Part shown: positions 58,043 to 64,000 of the stretch, one piece after another
Layout: every line of letters starts with the position of its first letter
Position numbering within the stretch: position 1 is the first letter of the stretch
Source of the DNA: Streptomyces sp. ISL-87
GTDB lineage: Bacteria > Actinomycetota > Actinomycetes > Streptomycetales > Streptomycetaceae
Length of the DNA: 64,000 nt
Reading direction: 5' to 3'
Assembly: GCF_018614095.1 (NCBI RefSeq)
Contig: NZ_JAGGOY010000131.1
Coordinates: forward strand, 1-64,000
Translations under genes and position numbers: made by a program
The notes under the pieces: generated by a model
Seen by the model: only the letters and a program-made list of their open reading frames with translations
Databases searched by the model: none
What the model was told of the DNA's origin: nothing

Positions 58043-59086
58043 CTACGCGCTGCGGGCGTACGCGCGGTGCGCCGGGTCGCGGACTTCTCCGACCAGCATC
58101 TCCAGTACGTCCTCCATGGTGACCAGGCCCAGGATCCGGCCGGACGGGTCCGCGACCTGCGCCAGGTGGGTGGCGTCCCGGCGCATGACGCTCAGTGTGT
58201 CGTCCAGCGGGAGGGTGGAGCACAGGGTGGTCATCCGGCGCCAGACCCGCTGGGGCACGGCCCGCTCCCGGTTCTCCAGGTCCAGTACGTCCTTCACGTG
58301 CAGGTAGCCCATGAAGGCGCCGCCCTCGGAGCGGACGGGGAACCGGGAGTAGCCGGTGCGCACCGTCAGCTGCTCGATCTGCCGCGGGGTGGCCGAGGGG
58401 CCGACCGTGACGAGGCGGTCCCGGGCGAGGAGGACGTCGGTGACCGGGCGGCTGCCCAGTTCGAGGGCGTCCTCCAGGCGTTCCTGCTCGACCGGCTCCA
58501 GGAACCCGGCCTGCCGGGAGTCCTTGAGGAGCCGGCCGAGCTGGGCGCTGGTGTAGACGGCCTCGACCTCGTCCTTGGGCTCGACCTTGAAGAGGCGGAG
58601 CACCAGGGTGGCGCAGGCGCCGAGCGCGGTCGTGATCGGCCCGCAGACGCGGGCGAAGGCGACCAGGCCGGGGCTGAACCACAGGGCGGTCTTCTCGGGG
58701 GCGGCCATGGCGAGGTTCTTGGGGACCATCTCGCCGACGACCAGGTGCAGGAAGACAACGGCGGCGAGCGCGAAGGCGTAGCCGAGGGGGTGGATCAGGC
58801 CCTGCGGGATGTGGACGGCGTGGAAGACGGGCTCCAGCAGCCGGGCCACGGTGGGTTCGGCGACCGCGCCGAGGGTGAGCGAGCACATGGTGATGCCGAA
58901 CTGGGCGGCGGCCATCATGCGCGGCAGGTTCTCCAGGCCGTGGAGCACCTGGCGGGCCCGCTTGGAGCCGGCCGCGAGGGGCTCGATCTGGCTGCGGCGG
59001 ACGGAGACGAGGGCGAACTCGGCGCCGACGAAGAAACCGTTGGCCAGGACCAGGAGCAGGGCGAAGAGGAGCTGGAGGGCGTTCAC
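58043..59086 (-). CDS. CNNM/CBS-domain transport protein (hemolysin-family)
   Basis: The 347 aa have a DUF21/CNNM membrane domain (NGFFVGAEFALVSVRRSQIEPLA; GEMVPKNLAM) and paired CBS domains (TVGPSATPRQIEQLTVRTGYSRFPV; ILGLVTMEDVLEMLVGEV). Relatives are Mg2+/Co2+ transporters or exporters. No CorC C-terminal domain. GTG at 59086 overlaps the upstream CNNM gene stop by four bases. Confidence 0.92.
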   Translation of the reverse strand: MNALQLLFALLLVLANGFFVGAEFALVSVRRSQIEPLAAGSKRARQVLHGLENLPRMMAAAQFGITMCSLTLGAVAEPTVARLLEPVFHAVHIPQGLIHPLGYAFALAAVVFLHLVVGEMVPKNLAMAAPEKTALWFSPGLVAFARVCGPITTALGACATLVLRLFKVEPKDEVEAVYTSAQLGRLLKDSRQAGFLEPVEQERLEDALELGSRPVTDVLLARDRLVTVGPSATPRQIEQLTVRTGYSRFPVRSEGGAFMGYLHVKDVLDLENRERAVPQRVWRRMTTLCSTLPLDDTLSVMRRDATHLAQVADPSGRILGLVTMEDVLEMLVGEVRDPAHRAYARSA

Positions 59087-60432
59087 CGGCCCACCGCTTC
59101 CAGCTCGGCGGGCGCGGGCGTGGCCGCCATGCGGACCAGCCGGACCCGTTCGGCCCGGTAGCGGCCGACCTGGCGGACCGACAGCTTCCAGCCGGGCAGT
59201 TCCGCGCGGTCCCCGGGGGCGGGGATACGGCCGAGCAGATCGGCGACGAGGCCGGCGACGGTCTCGTAGGGGCCTTCCGGGACCTCCAGGCCTATGCGGC
59301 GCAGGGTGTGCACACGGCAGCTGCCGTCGGCCTCCCAGGAGGGCCGGCCATCCTCGGGGGGTACGGCGGCCAGCTCGGGGCTGTCGTCCTCCGCCGAGTC
59401 GTGCTCGTCGCGGACCTCGCCGACGAGTTCCTCCACGATGTCCTCCAGGGTGACGACTCCCGCGGTGCCGCCGTACTCGTCGACGACCACGGCCATCGGC
59501 TGTTCGCTGCGCAGCCGCTCCAGAAGCGGCTGCACCGGCAGTGAGCCGGGCACCAGCAGCGGGGCGACGCAGATCCGCGCCACGGTGGTGCGGCCGCGCT
59601 CGGATTCGGGCACGGCGAGGGCGTCCTTGAGGTGGACCACACCGGTGACCTCGTCGATGCGGTCGCGGTAGACCGGGAAGCGGGACAGGCCGGTGGCCCG
59701 GGTCAGGTTGAGCACGTCGGCCGCGGTGGCCGTGTGCTGGAGGGCGCTGACCTTCACCCGCGGGGTCATGACGTGCTGGGCCGTGAGCTCGCCCAGCGAC
59801 AGGGTCCGTACGAAGAGGTCGGCGGTGTCCTGTTCGAGGGCGCCGGCCTGCGCAGAATGGCGGACCAGGGAGACCAGTTCGCCGGGGGTGCGGGCGGAGG
59901 CCATCTCCTCGGTCGGCTCCACGCCGAGCGCCCGGACGAGCCGGTTGGCGACGGCGTTCAGGGCCGCGATGACCGGCCGGAAGGCGCGGGAGAAGACCTG
60001 CTGCGGGCCGGCCACGAAACGGGCCACCTGGAGCGGCCGGGAGACCGCCCAGTTCTTCGGGACGAGCTCGCCGACGACCATCTGGACGGCGGAGGCGAGC
60101 AGCATGCCGATGACGACGGCGACGCCGGATACGGCTCCCCCGGGGATGCCGGTCGCGGCGAGCGGCCCGGACAGCAGGGCCGCGAAGGCCGGTTCGGCGA
60201 GCATGCCGACCACGAGGGAGGTGATGGTGATGCCGAGCTGGGTGCCGGAGAGCTGGAAGGACAGCTCCCGCAGGGCCTCGACCACCGTGCGGGCACGGCG
60301 GTCACCGTCGGCTGCGGCGCGTTCGGCCTCGGGTCGCTCCACGGTGACAAGGCCGAATTCGGCTGCCACGAAGAAACCGTTGGCGAGGATCAGGGCGAAA
60401 GCCGCCACAAGCAGGAGTAGCGGGATGGTCAT
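59083..60432 (-). CDS. CNNM/CBS/CorC-domain transport protein (hemolysin-family)
   Basis: The 449 aa have the CNNM domain (NGFFVAAEFGLVTVERPEAE; GELVPKNWAV), two CBS domains (LTRATGLSRFPVYRD; VDEYGGTAGVVTLEDIVEELVGEV) and a CorC/HlyC C-terminal domain (TVAGLVADLLGRIPAPGDR). It is co-translated with the downstream paralogue; pairs of such genes suggest a hetero-oligomeric divalent-cation transporter. Confidence 0.93.
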   Translation of the reverse strand: MTIPLLLLVAAFALILANGFFVAAEFGLVTVERPEAERAAADGDRRARTVVEALRELSFQLSGTQLGITITSLVVGMLAEPAFAALLSGPLAATGIPGGAVSGVAVVIGMLLASAVQMVVGELVPKNWAVSRPLQVARFVAGPQQVFSRAFRPVIAALNAVANRLVRALGVEPTEEMASARTPGELVSLVRHSAQAGALEQDTADLFVRTLSLGELTAQHVMTPRVKVSALQHTATAADVLNLTRATGLSRFPVYRDRIDEVTGVVHLKDALAVPESERGRTTVARICVAPLLVPGSLPVQPLLERLRSEQPMAVVVDEYGGTAGVVTLEDIVEELVGEVRDEHDSAEDDSPELAAVPPEDGRPSWEADGSCRVHTLRRIGLEVPEGPYETVAGLVADLLGRIPAPGDRAELPGWKLSVRQVGRYRAERVRLVRMAATPAPAELEAVGR

Positions 60433-60631
60433 GCCGCCGCCTCCACAGGGAGGGCGGCGCGGGTACTACCGGACGATCCGTCCATTGCTGGAGGGAGTCA
60501 CTCCTCAAGTCGCAGGTGCCCACGGGCCACGAGGTCCGGGGCCGGCGGGAGGGCGCACAGCTGCGCCCCGCCACCAGGGTAGTCACTGAGATCGCCGCCG
60601 CAATGGGACGCAGCGACAAGGCTGGGCGGAC

Positions 60632-61096
60632 TCAGTGGTCGATTGCCCCGGTTCCCCGGGTTTCGGCGAGGGCGCGCAGGGCGCGGGCGTCGGCGATCGC
60701 CTGGGCCCTGGCGACCCCGGGCTGGATGCCGAGGGCGGGCAGGCTCGTGCCGTCGCTCAGGTCGAGGAACACCCACGGGTCGCCGGGGCGGAGATTGACG
60801 CGCAGGATCTGCGCCCACTCCAGCCGGCGGGTGTTCGTGAGGTTGACCACAGTGACCCCGGTCTCGTCCGCGACCACCTTGGGGCGGCTGAGCAGGACGA
60901 GTACGGAGGTCAGCAGGACGGCGGTGAAGATGAAGCTGATCCGCTCCCCCGGGCTGAGGGTCTCCAGGAGCAGGGCGATCGCCGTGATGGTGGCGAACAT
61001 GGCGGAGCCGACGCCCAGCAGGACGGCCCGGGTGCGGGTCGGCCGGAAGGTGACCGGCAGGGCGGGCAGTGCGGGCTGGGCGGCGGACTCGGCCAT
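60632..61096 (-). CDS. PH-domain membrane protein
   Basis: The 154 aa have two helices (AVLLGVGSAMFATITAIALLLETL and ISFIFTAVLLTSVLVLL) and a bacterial PH-like domain (VVADETGVTVVNLTNTRRLEWAQILRVNLRPGDPWVFLDLSDGT). The ATG at 61096 is used. The gene comes directly after hisG on the same strand; the gap is filled by an 18-bp repeat. In actinobacteria PH-domain genes often follow hisG; a functional link is unknown. Confidence 0.85.
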   Translation of the reverse strand: MAESAAQPALPALPVTFRPTRTRAVLLGVGSAMFATITAIALLLETLSPGERISFIFTAVLLTSVLVLLSRPKVVADETGVTVVNLTNTRRLEWAQILRVNLRPGDPWVFLDLSDGTSLPALGIQPGVARAQAIADARALRALAETRGTGAIDH

Positions 61097-61138
61097 GGTG
61101 CGTGTGATGCCTTCTGGAGGTGTCGTACGGATCTGATG

Positions 61139-61216
61139 GACGTACGGGTCCCGGTGGACGTACCGGTCCCGGTGGACGTACCGGTCCTGGAGGACGTACC
61201 GGTCCTGGAGGACGTA
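61139..61216. repeat. 18-bp tandem repeat between hisG and the PH-domain gene
   Basis: Units of GACGTACCGGTCCCGGTG type begin at 61139, 61157, 61175 and 61193, followed by a partial fifth. Each contains ACCGGT. Read on the minus strand in frame with the PH gene the repeat would code DRYVHR/LQ blocks upstream of its ATG. Confidence 0.85.
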
Positions 61217-61220
61217 CGGG

Positions 61221-62069
61221 TCAGAGGCGGCAGGCGTGGATCGAGGTGGTGAGGATCGCACGCGCGCCGAGCTCGTACAGGTCGTCCATGATCCGCTGGG
61301 CTTCCTTGGCGGGGACCATCGCGCGGACGGCGACCCAGCCCTCGTTGTGCAGCGGGGAGATGGTCGGCGACTCCAGGCCCGGGGTGAGGGCGACCGCGCG
61401 CTCCAGGTGCTCGGCGCGGCAGTCGTAGTCCATCATCACGTAGCTGCGGGCCACCAGGACACCCTGGAGGCGGCGCAGGAACTGCTGGGCCTGCGGGTCG
61501 TCGGCGTCGGTGCCGTTGCCGCGGATCACCACGGCCTCGGAGGTGAGGATCGGCTCGCCGATGACCTCCAGGCCGGCGTTGCGCAGGCTGGTGCCGGTCT
61601 CGACGACGTCCGCGATGATCTGGGCGACGCCGAGCTGGATGGCGGTCTCCACCGCGCCGTCGAGGTGGACGACGGAGGCGTCGATGCCCTTCTCGGCGAG
61701 GTGCTTGGCGACGATTCCCTCGTAGGAGGTCGCGATCGTCATCCCGTGGAAGTCCTCGGGGCCCTTCGCGGTGCCGGGCTTGGTGGCGTAGCGGAAGGTG
61801 GACCGGCCGAAGTTCAGCGGCAGGATCTCCTCGGCGCTGGCGCCGGAGTCGAGCAGCAGATCGCGGCCGGTGATGCCGATGTCGAGCTTGCCCGAGGAGA
61901 CGTAGATCGCGATGTCCTTGGGGCGGAGGTAGAAGAACTCCACACCGTTCTCGGGGTCGACGACGACGAGTTCCTTGGACTCCTTGCGCTGCCGGTAGCC
62001 GGCCTCATGGAGCATCGCCGACGCCGGTCCGGAGAGTGAACCCTTGTTGGGGACGGCGATGCGCAGCAT
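61221..62069 (-). CDS. hisG: ATP phosphoribosyltransferase (HisG)
   Basis: This first enzyme of histidine synthesis condenses ATP and PRPP. The 282 aa are the long form with a C-terminal ACT-like regulatory domain. Motifs include LRIAVPNKGSLSGPA, GRDLLLDSGA, FRYATKPGTAKGPEDFHGMTIATSYEGIVAKHL and DVVETGTSLRNAGLE. The order hisE-hisG matches actinobacteria. Inhibition by histidine is expected but not visible in DNA. Confidence 0.96.
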   Translation of the reverse strand: MLRIAVPNKGSLSGPASAMLHEAGYRQRKESKELVVVDPENGVEFFYLRPKDIAIYVSSGKLDIGITGRDLLLDSGASAEEILPLNFGRSTFRYATKPGTAKGPEDFHGMTIATSYEGIVAKHLAEKGIDASVVHLDGAVETAIQLGVAQIIADVVETGTSLRNAGLEVIGEPILTSEAVVIRGNGTDADDPQAQQFLRRLQGVLVARSYVMMDYDCRAEHLERAVALTPGLESPTISPLHNEGWVAVRAMVPAKEAQRIMDDLYELGARAILTTSIHACRL

Positions 62070-62141
62070 GGGGCTTCCTTTGGTGCGTAGGTGCGAAAGG
62101 GTGTGCGGGCGGGGGCGGGGGCCCGCGCGTGGGGCTCCGGC

Positions 62142-62423
62142 CTAGAGGTGCGCGTAGACGTCGTCGAGGGAGATCCCGCGCGCCACCATCATCACCTGGA
62201 CGTGGTAGAGCAGCTGGGAGATCTCCTCGGCGGCGGCTTCCTTACCCTCGTACTCGGCGGCCATCCAGACCTCGGCGGCCTCCTCGACGACCTTCTTGCC
62301 GATGGCATGAACGCCCTTGCCGACGAGCTCGGCGGTGCGGGAGGAACTGGGGTCGCCGTTGGCGGCCTTGAGCTGGAGCTCGGTGAAGAGCTCTTCGAAG
62401 CTCTTGGTGGGTTTGTTCGCCAT
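62142..62423 (-). CDS. hisE: Phosphoribosyl-ATP pyrophosphatase (HisE)
   Basis: The 93 aa cytoplasmic enzyme cleaves phosphoribosyl-ATP to phosphoribosyl-AMP. Motifs: SFEELFTELQLKA, KGVHAIGKKVVEEAAEVWMAAEYEGKEAAAEEISQLLYHVQVMMV with the MazG-like EEAAE acidic residues. It lies 35 bp after ribH. Confidence 0.96.
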   Translation of the reverse strand: MANKPTKSFEELFTELQLKAANGDPSSSRTAELVGKGVHAIGKKVVEEAAEVWMAAEYEGKEAAAEEISQLLYHVQVMMVARGISLDDVYAHL

Positions 62424-62458
62424 GATGGTCCTCAGAATAAGGGGTCCCCCGCCGCCAC

Positions 62459-62944
62459 TCAGCGCCAGGGTTCGCTGACGGTCCGCAGGGTCATGGCGGT
62501 GGAGACGGCGGCGGTGACCGCTTCGTGCCCCTTGTCCTCGTTCGACCCCTCAAGCCCGGCGCGGTCCAGCGCCTGCTCGTCGTTGTCGCAGGTCAGGACG
62601 CCGAAGCCAACGGGGACTCCGGTGTCGATCGACACCTGTACCAGGCCCTGGGTGACGCCCTGGCAGACGTAGTCGAAGTGCGGGGTGCCGCCACGGATGA
62701 CCACTCCGAGGGCGACGATGGCATCGTAACCGCGACCGGCCAGTACCTTCGCCACCACCGGCAGCTCGAAGCTGCCCGGGACGCGCAGCAGGGTGGGCTC
62801 GTCGATGCCCAGCTCGTGCAGGGCCCGCAGGGCGCCGTCGACCAGCCCGTCCATGACCTTCTCGTGCCACTGGGCCGCGATCACGGCGACCCGGAGGTCG
62901 CCGCAGTTCTTCACGCTCAGTTCGGGTGCGCCCTTGCCGCTCAC
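62459..62944 (-). CDS. ribH: 6,7-Dimethyl-8-ribityllumazine synthase (RibH)
   Basis: The 161 aa enzyme condenses 5-amino-6-ribitylaminouracil with 3,4-dihydroxy-2-butanone 4-phosphate. Motifs: VPGSFELPVVAK, ALGVVIRGGTPHFDYVCQGVTQGL (the catalytic His), and GFGVLTCDNDEQALDRAG. The GTG at 62944 has GAGGAG eight to ten bases upstream. It follows ribBA with a 71-bp gap, so a rib operon is likely. Confidence 0.96.
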   Translation of the reverse strand: MSGKGAPELSVKNCGDLRVAVIAAQWHEKVMDGLVDGALRALHELGIDEPTLLRVPGSFELPVVAKVLAGRGYDAIVALGVVIRGGTPHFDYVCQGVTQGLVQVSIDTGVPVGFGVLTCDNDEQALDRAGLEGSNEDKGHEAVTAAVSTAMTLRTVSEPWR

Positions 62945-63015
62945 AGCTCTGCTCCTCGGTGGTTCGGTGGTTCGGTGGTTCGTACTGGGAATTCGTGCCG
63001 GGTGTGTGTACGTGC

Positions 63016-64000
63016 TTACTGGTTGCCGCAGGCGGACGTGGTCTGGGCCTCGTCCAGCCAGGGCAGGTCGTGCCCCATCCGGTCCCGCTTGGTGCGCAGG
63101 TACCGCAGGTTGTGCTCGCCGGCCTCGACGGGCATCGGCTCCCGGCCGGTGACCGCGATGCCGTGGCGGACCAGGGCCGAGGCCTTGTCGGGGTTGTTGG
63201 TCAGCAGCCGGACGGCGTGCACGCCGAGGTCGGCGAGGATCTGCGCGCCGGCCCCGTAGTCGCGGGCGTCGGCGGGCAGGCCCAGCTCCAGGTTGGCGTC
63301 CAGCGTGTCGCGGCCGCGTTCCTGGAGCTCGTAGGCGCGCAGCTTGGACAGCAGTCCGATGCCGCGGCCCTCGTGGCCGCGCAGGTAGACGACCACACCG
63401 CGGCCCTCGGCCTGGATGCGGGCCATGGAGGCGTGCAGCTGGGGGCCGCAGTCGCAGCGCTGGGACTGGAAGATGTCGCCGGTCAGGCACTCGGAGTGCA
63501 TCCGGACCAGGATGTCGGCGCCGTCGCCGATCTCGCCGTGGACGAGGGCGACGTGCTCGACCCCGTCGACGGTGGAGCGGTACCCGTACGCCGTGAAGTC
63601 GCCGAAGGCCGTCGGCAGGCTGACCTCGGCCTCGCGGCGCACGGTCGGCTCGGCGAAGCGGCGGTAGGCGATCAGGTCCTCGATGGAGATGATCGTCAGG
63701 CCGTGCTTGCGGGCGAAGGGGATCAGCTCGGGCAGTCGCAGCATGACGCCGTCCTCGCCGGCGATCTCCACGATGGCGCCGGCCGGGCGCAGGCCCGCGA
63801 GGCGGGCGAGGTCGACGGCGGCCTCGGTGTGACCGTTGCGGACCAGGACGCCGCCGGCCTTCGCGCGCAGCGGGAAGATGTGGCCGGGGCGGACGAAGTC
63901 TCCGGGGCCGGAGACCCCGTCGGCGAGCAGCCGCAGGGTGGCGGCCCGGTCGGCGGCCGAGATGCCGGTGGTGACGCCGTGGGCGCCGCTCGCGTCGACG
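63016..64000 (-). CDS. ribBA: Bifunctional DHBP synthase / GTP cyclohydrolase II (RibBA), cut at the window end
   Basis: The gene begins beyond position 64000; 328 codons are visible. The part at 63772-64000 reads into the DHBP synthase end (VSGPGDFVRPGHIFPLRAKAGG; VRNGHTEAAVDLARLAGL). The GTP cyclohydrolase II half has the zinc site HSECLTGDIFQSQRCDCGPQL, GHEGRGIGLLSKL, and LTNNPDKASAL. It makes both precursors of riboflavin. It is first of the visible minus-strand run ribBA-ribH-hisE-hisG. Any FMN riboswitch would lie outside the window. Confidence 0.96.
   Translation of the reverse strand, partial: VDASGAHGVTTGISAADRAATLRLLADGVSGPGDFVRPGHIFPLRAKAGGVLVRNGHTEAAVDLARLAGLRPAGAIVEIAGEDGVMLRLPELIPFARKHGLTIISIEDLIAYRRFAEPTVRREAEVSLPTAFGDFTAYGYRSTVDGVEHVALVHGEIGDGADILVRMHSECLTGDIFQSQRCDCGPQLHASMARIQAEGRGVVVYLRGHEGRGIGLLSKLRAYELQERGRDTLDANLELGLPADARDYGAGAQILADLGVHAVRLLTNNPDKASALVRHGIAVTGREPMPVEAGEHNLRYLRTKRDRMGHDLPWLDEAQTTSACGNQ

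Noticed and set aside
61221..64000. FMN riboswitch for the rib genes
   Set aside because: Any such element would lie upstream of ribBA, beyond position 64000; none is visible between the genes in the window.

Overview
The window is about 70% G+C with strong third-position GC bias, many GTG starts and ATGA/GTGA gene overlaps. It carries Streptomyces hallmarks: crr-ptsI with a DasR operator, a cvn conservon, smeA-sffA, rbpA, ppm, and an uncommon TTA-bearing gene. It is almost certainly a Streptomyces chromosome segment. From memory, the gene order resembles the S. coelicolor region from crr (about SCO1390) to the riboflavin genes (about SCO1441); this synteny is recalled, not searched.

Layout. 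1-3.7 kb: regulatory region with a DasR-type site, crr (EIIA-Glc) and ptsI (Enzyme I) of the sugar phosphotransferase system, then a hypothetical gene with a Thr-Asn hexanucleotide repeat. 3.8-12.3 kb: acetoacetyl-CoA synthetase, a GH31 glycosidase, a Nudix hydrolase head-to-head with a secreted VanX-type dipeptidase, a DUF962/Mpo1-like protein, and a Zn-ribbon/OB-fold plus thiolase pair behind a perfect palindromic operator. 12.5-17.1 kb: a complete conservon (sensor-kinase-like CvnA, roadblock CvnB, DUF742 CvnC, GTPase CvnD), all on the minus strand. 18.2-26.5 kb: a MukF-MukE-MukB-like (Wadjet/Mks-like) operon without a nuclease subunit, with a repeat-rich 219-codon frame wedged between the kleisin-like and kite-like genes. 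26.6-29.1 kb: pxpABC 5-oxoprolinase, whose B/C junction is triplicated.

29.3-37.7 kb: a HEAT-repeat-like protein, an ankyrin protein, smeA-sffA (sporulation septum DNA translocase), a MocR-type regulator, a glycerophosphodiester phosphodiesterase and an MFS (UMF1-type) permease. 38-44 kb: rbpA behind a textbook SigR promoter, FxsA, polyprenol-phosphate mannose synthase, an amidohydrolase, an Lrp/AsnC regulator, and an APH-like phosphotransferase gene. 44.3-55.6 kb: the partner of that phosphotransferase, a low-GC multi-pass membrane protein of foreign-looking composition, GNAT and acyl-CoA dehydrogenase genes, a TetR regulator divergent from a DUF6230-DUF6114 pair, an SPW membrane protein, a secreted C39-like cysteine peptidase and a uridine-kinase-like NTPase. 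56-64 kb: a TPR/AAA+ (CbxX/EccA-like) ATPase with three TTA codons, two CNNM/CBS transport proteins, and the ribBA-ribH-hisE-hisG-PH-domain gene run (riboflavin and histidine biosynthesis). ribBA is cut by the window end.

The strongest candidate for something undescribed is the SMC-like cassette at 18.2-26.5 kb: MukFEB gene order, no JetD/MksG-type nuclease gene, a Walker B Asp-Asn instead of Asp-Glu, a long Ala/Gly insertion before the hinge, and the coupled repeat ORF. A second is a shared TGACG-N3-CGTCA operator upstream of two separate acyl-CoA/lipid-type operons. Most positions are read directly; family names are from recognition of motifs without a database search.
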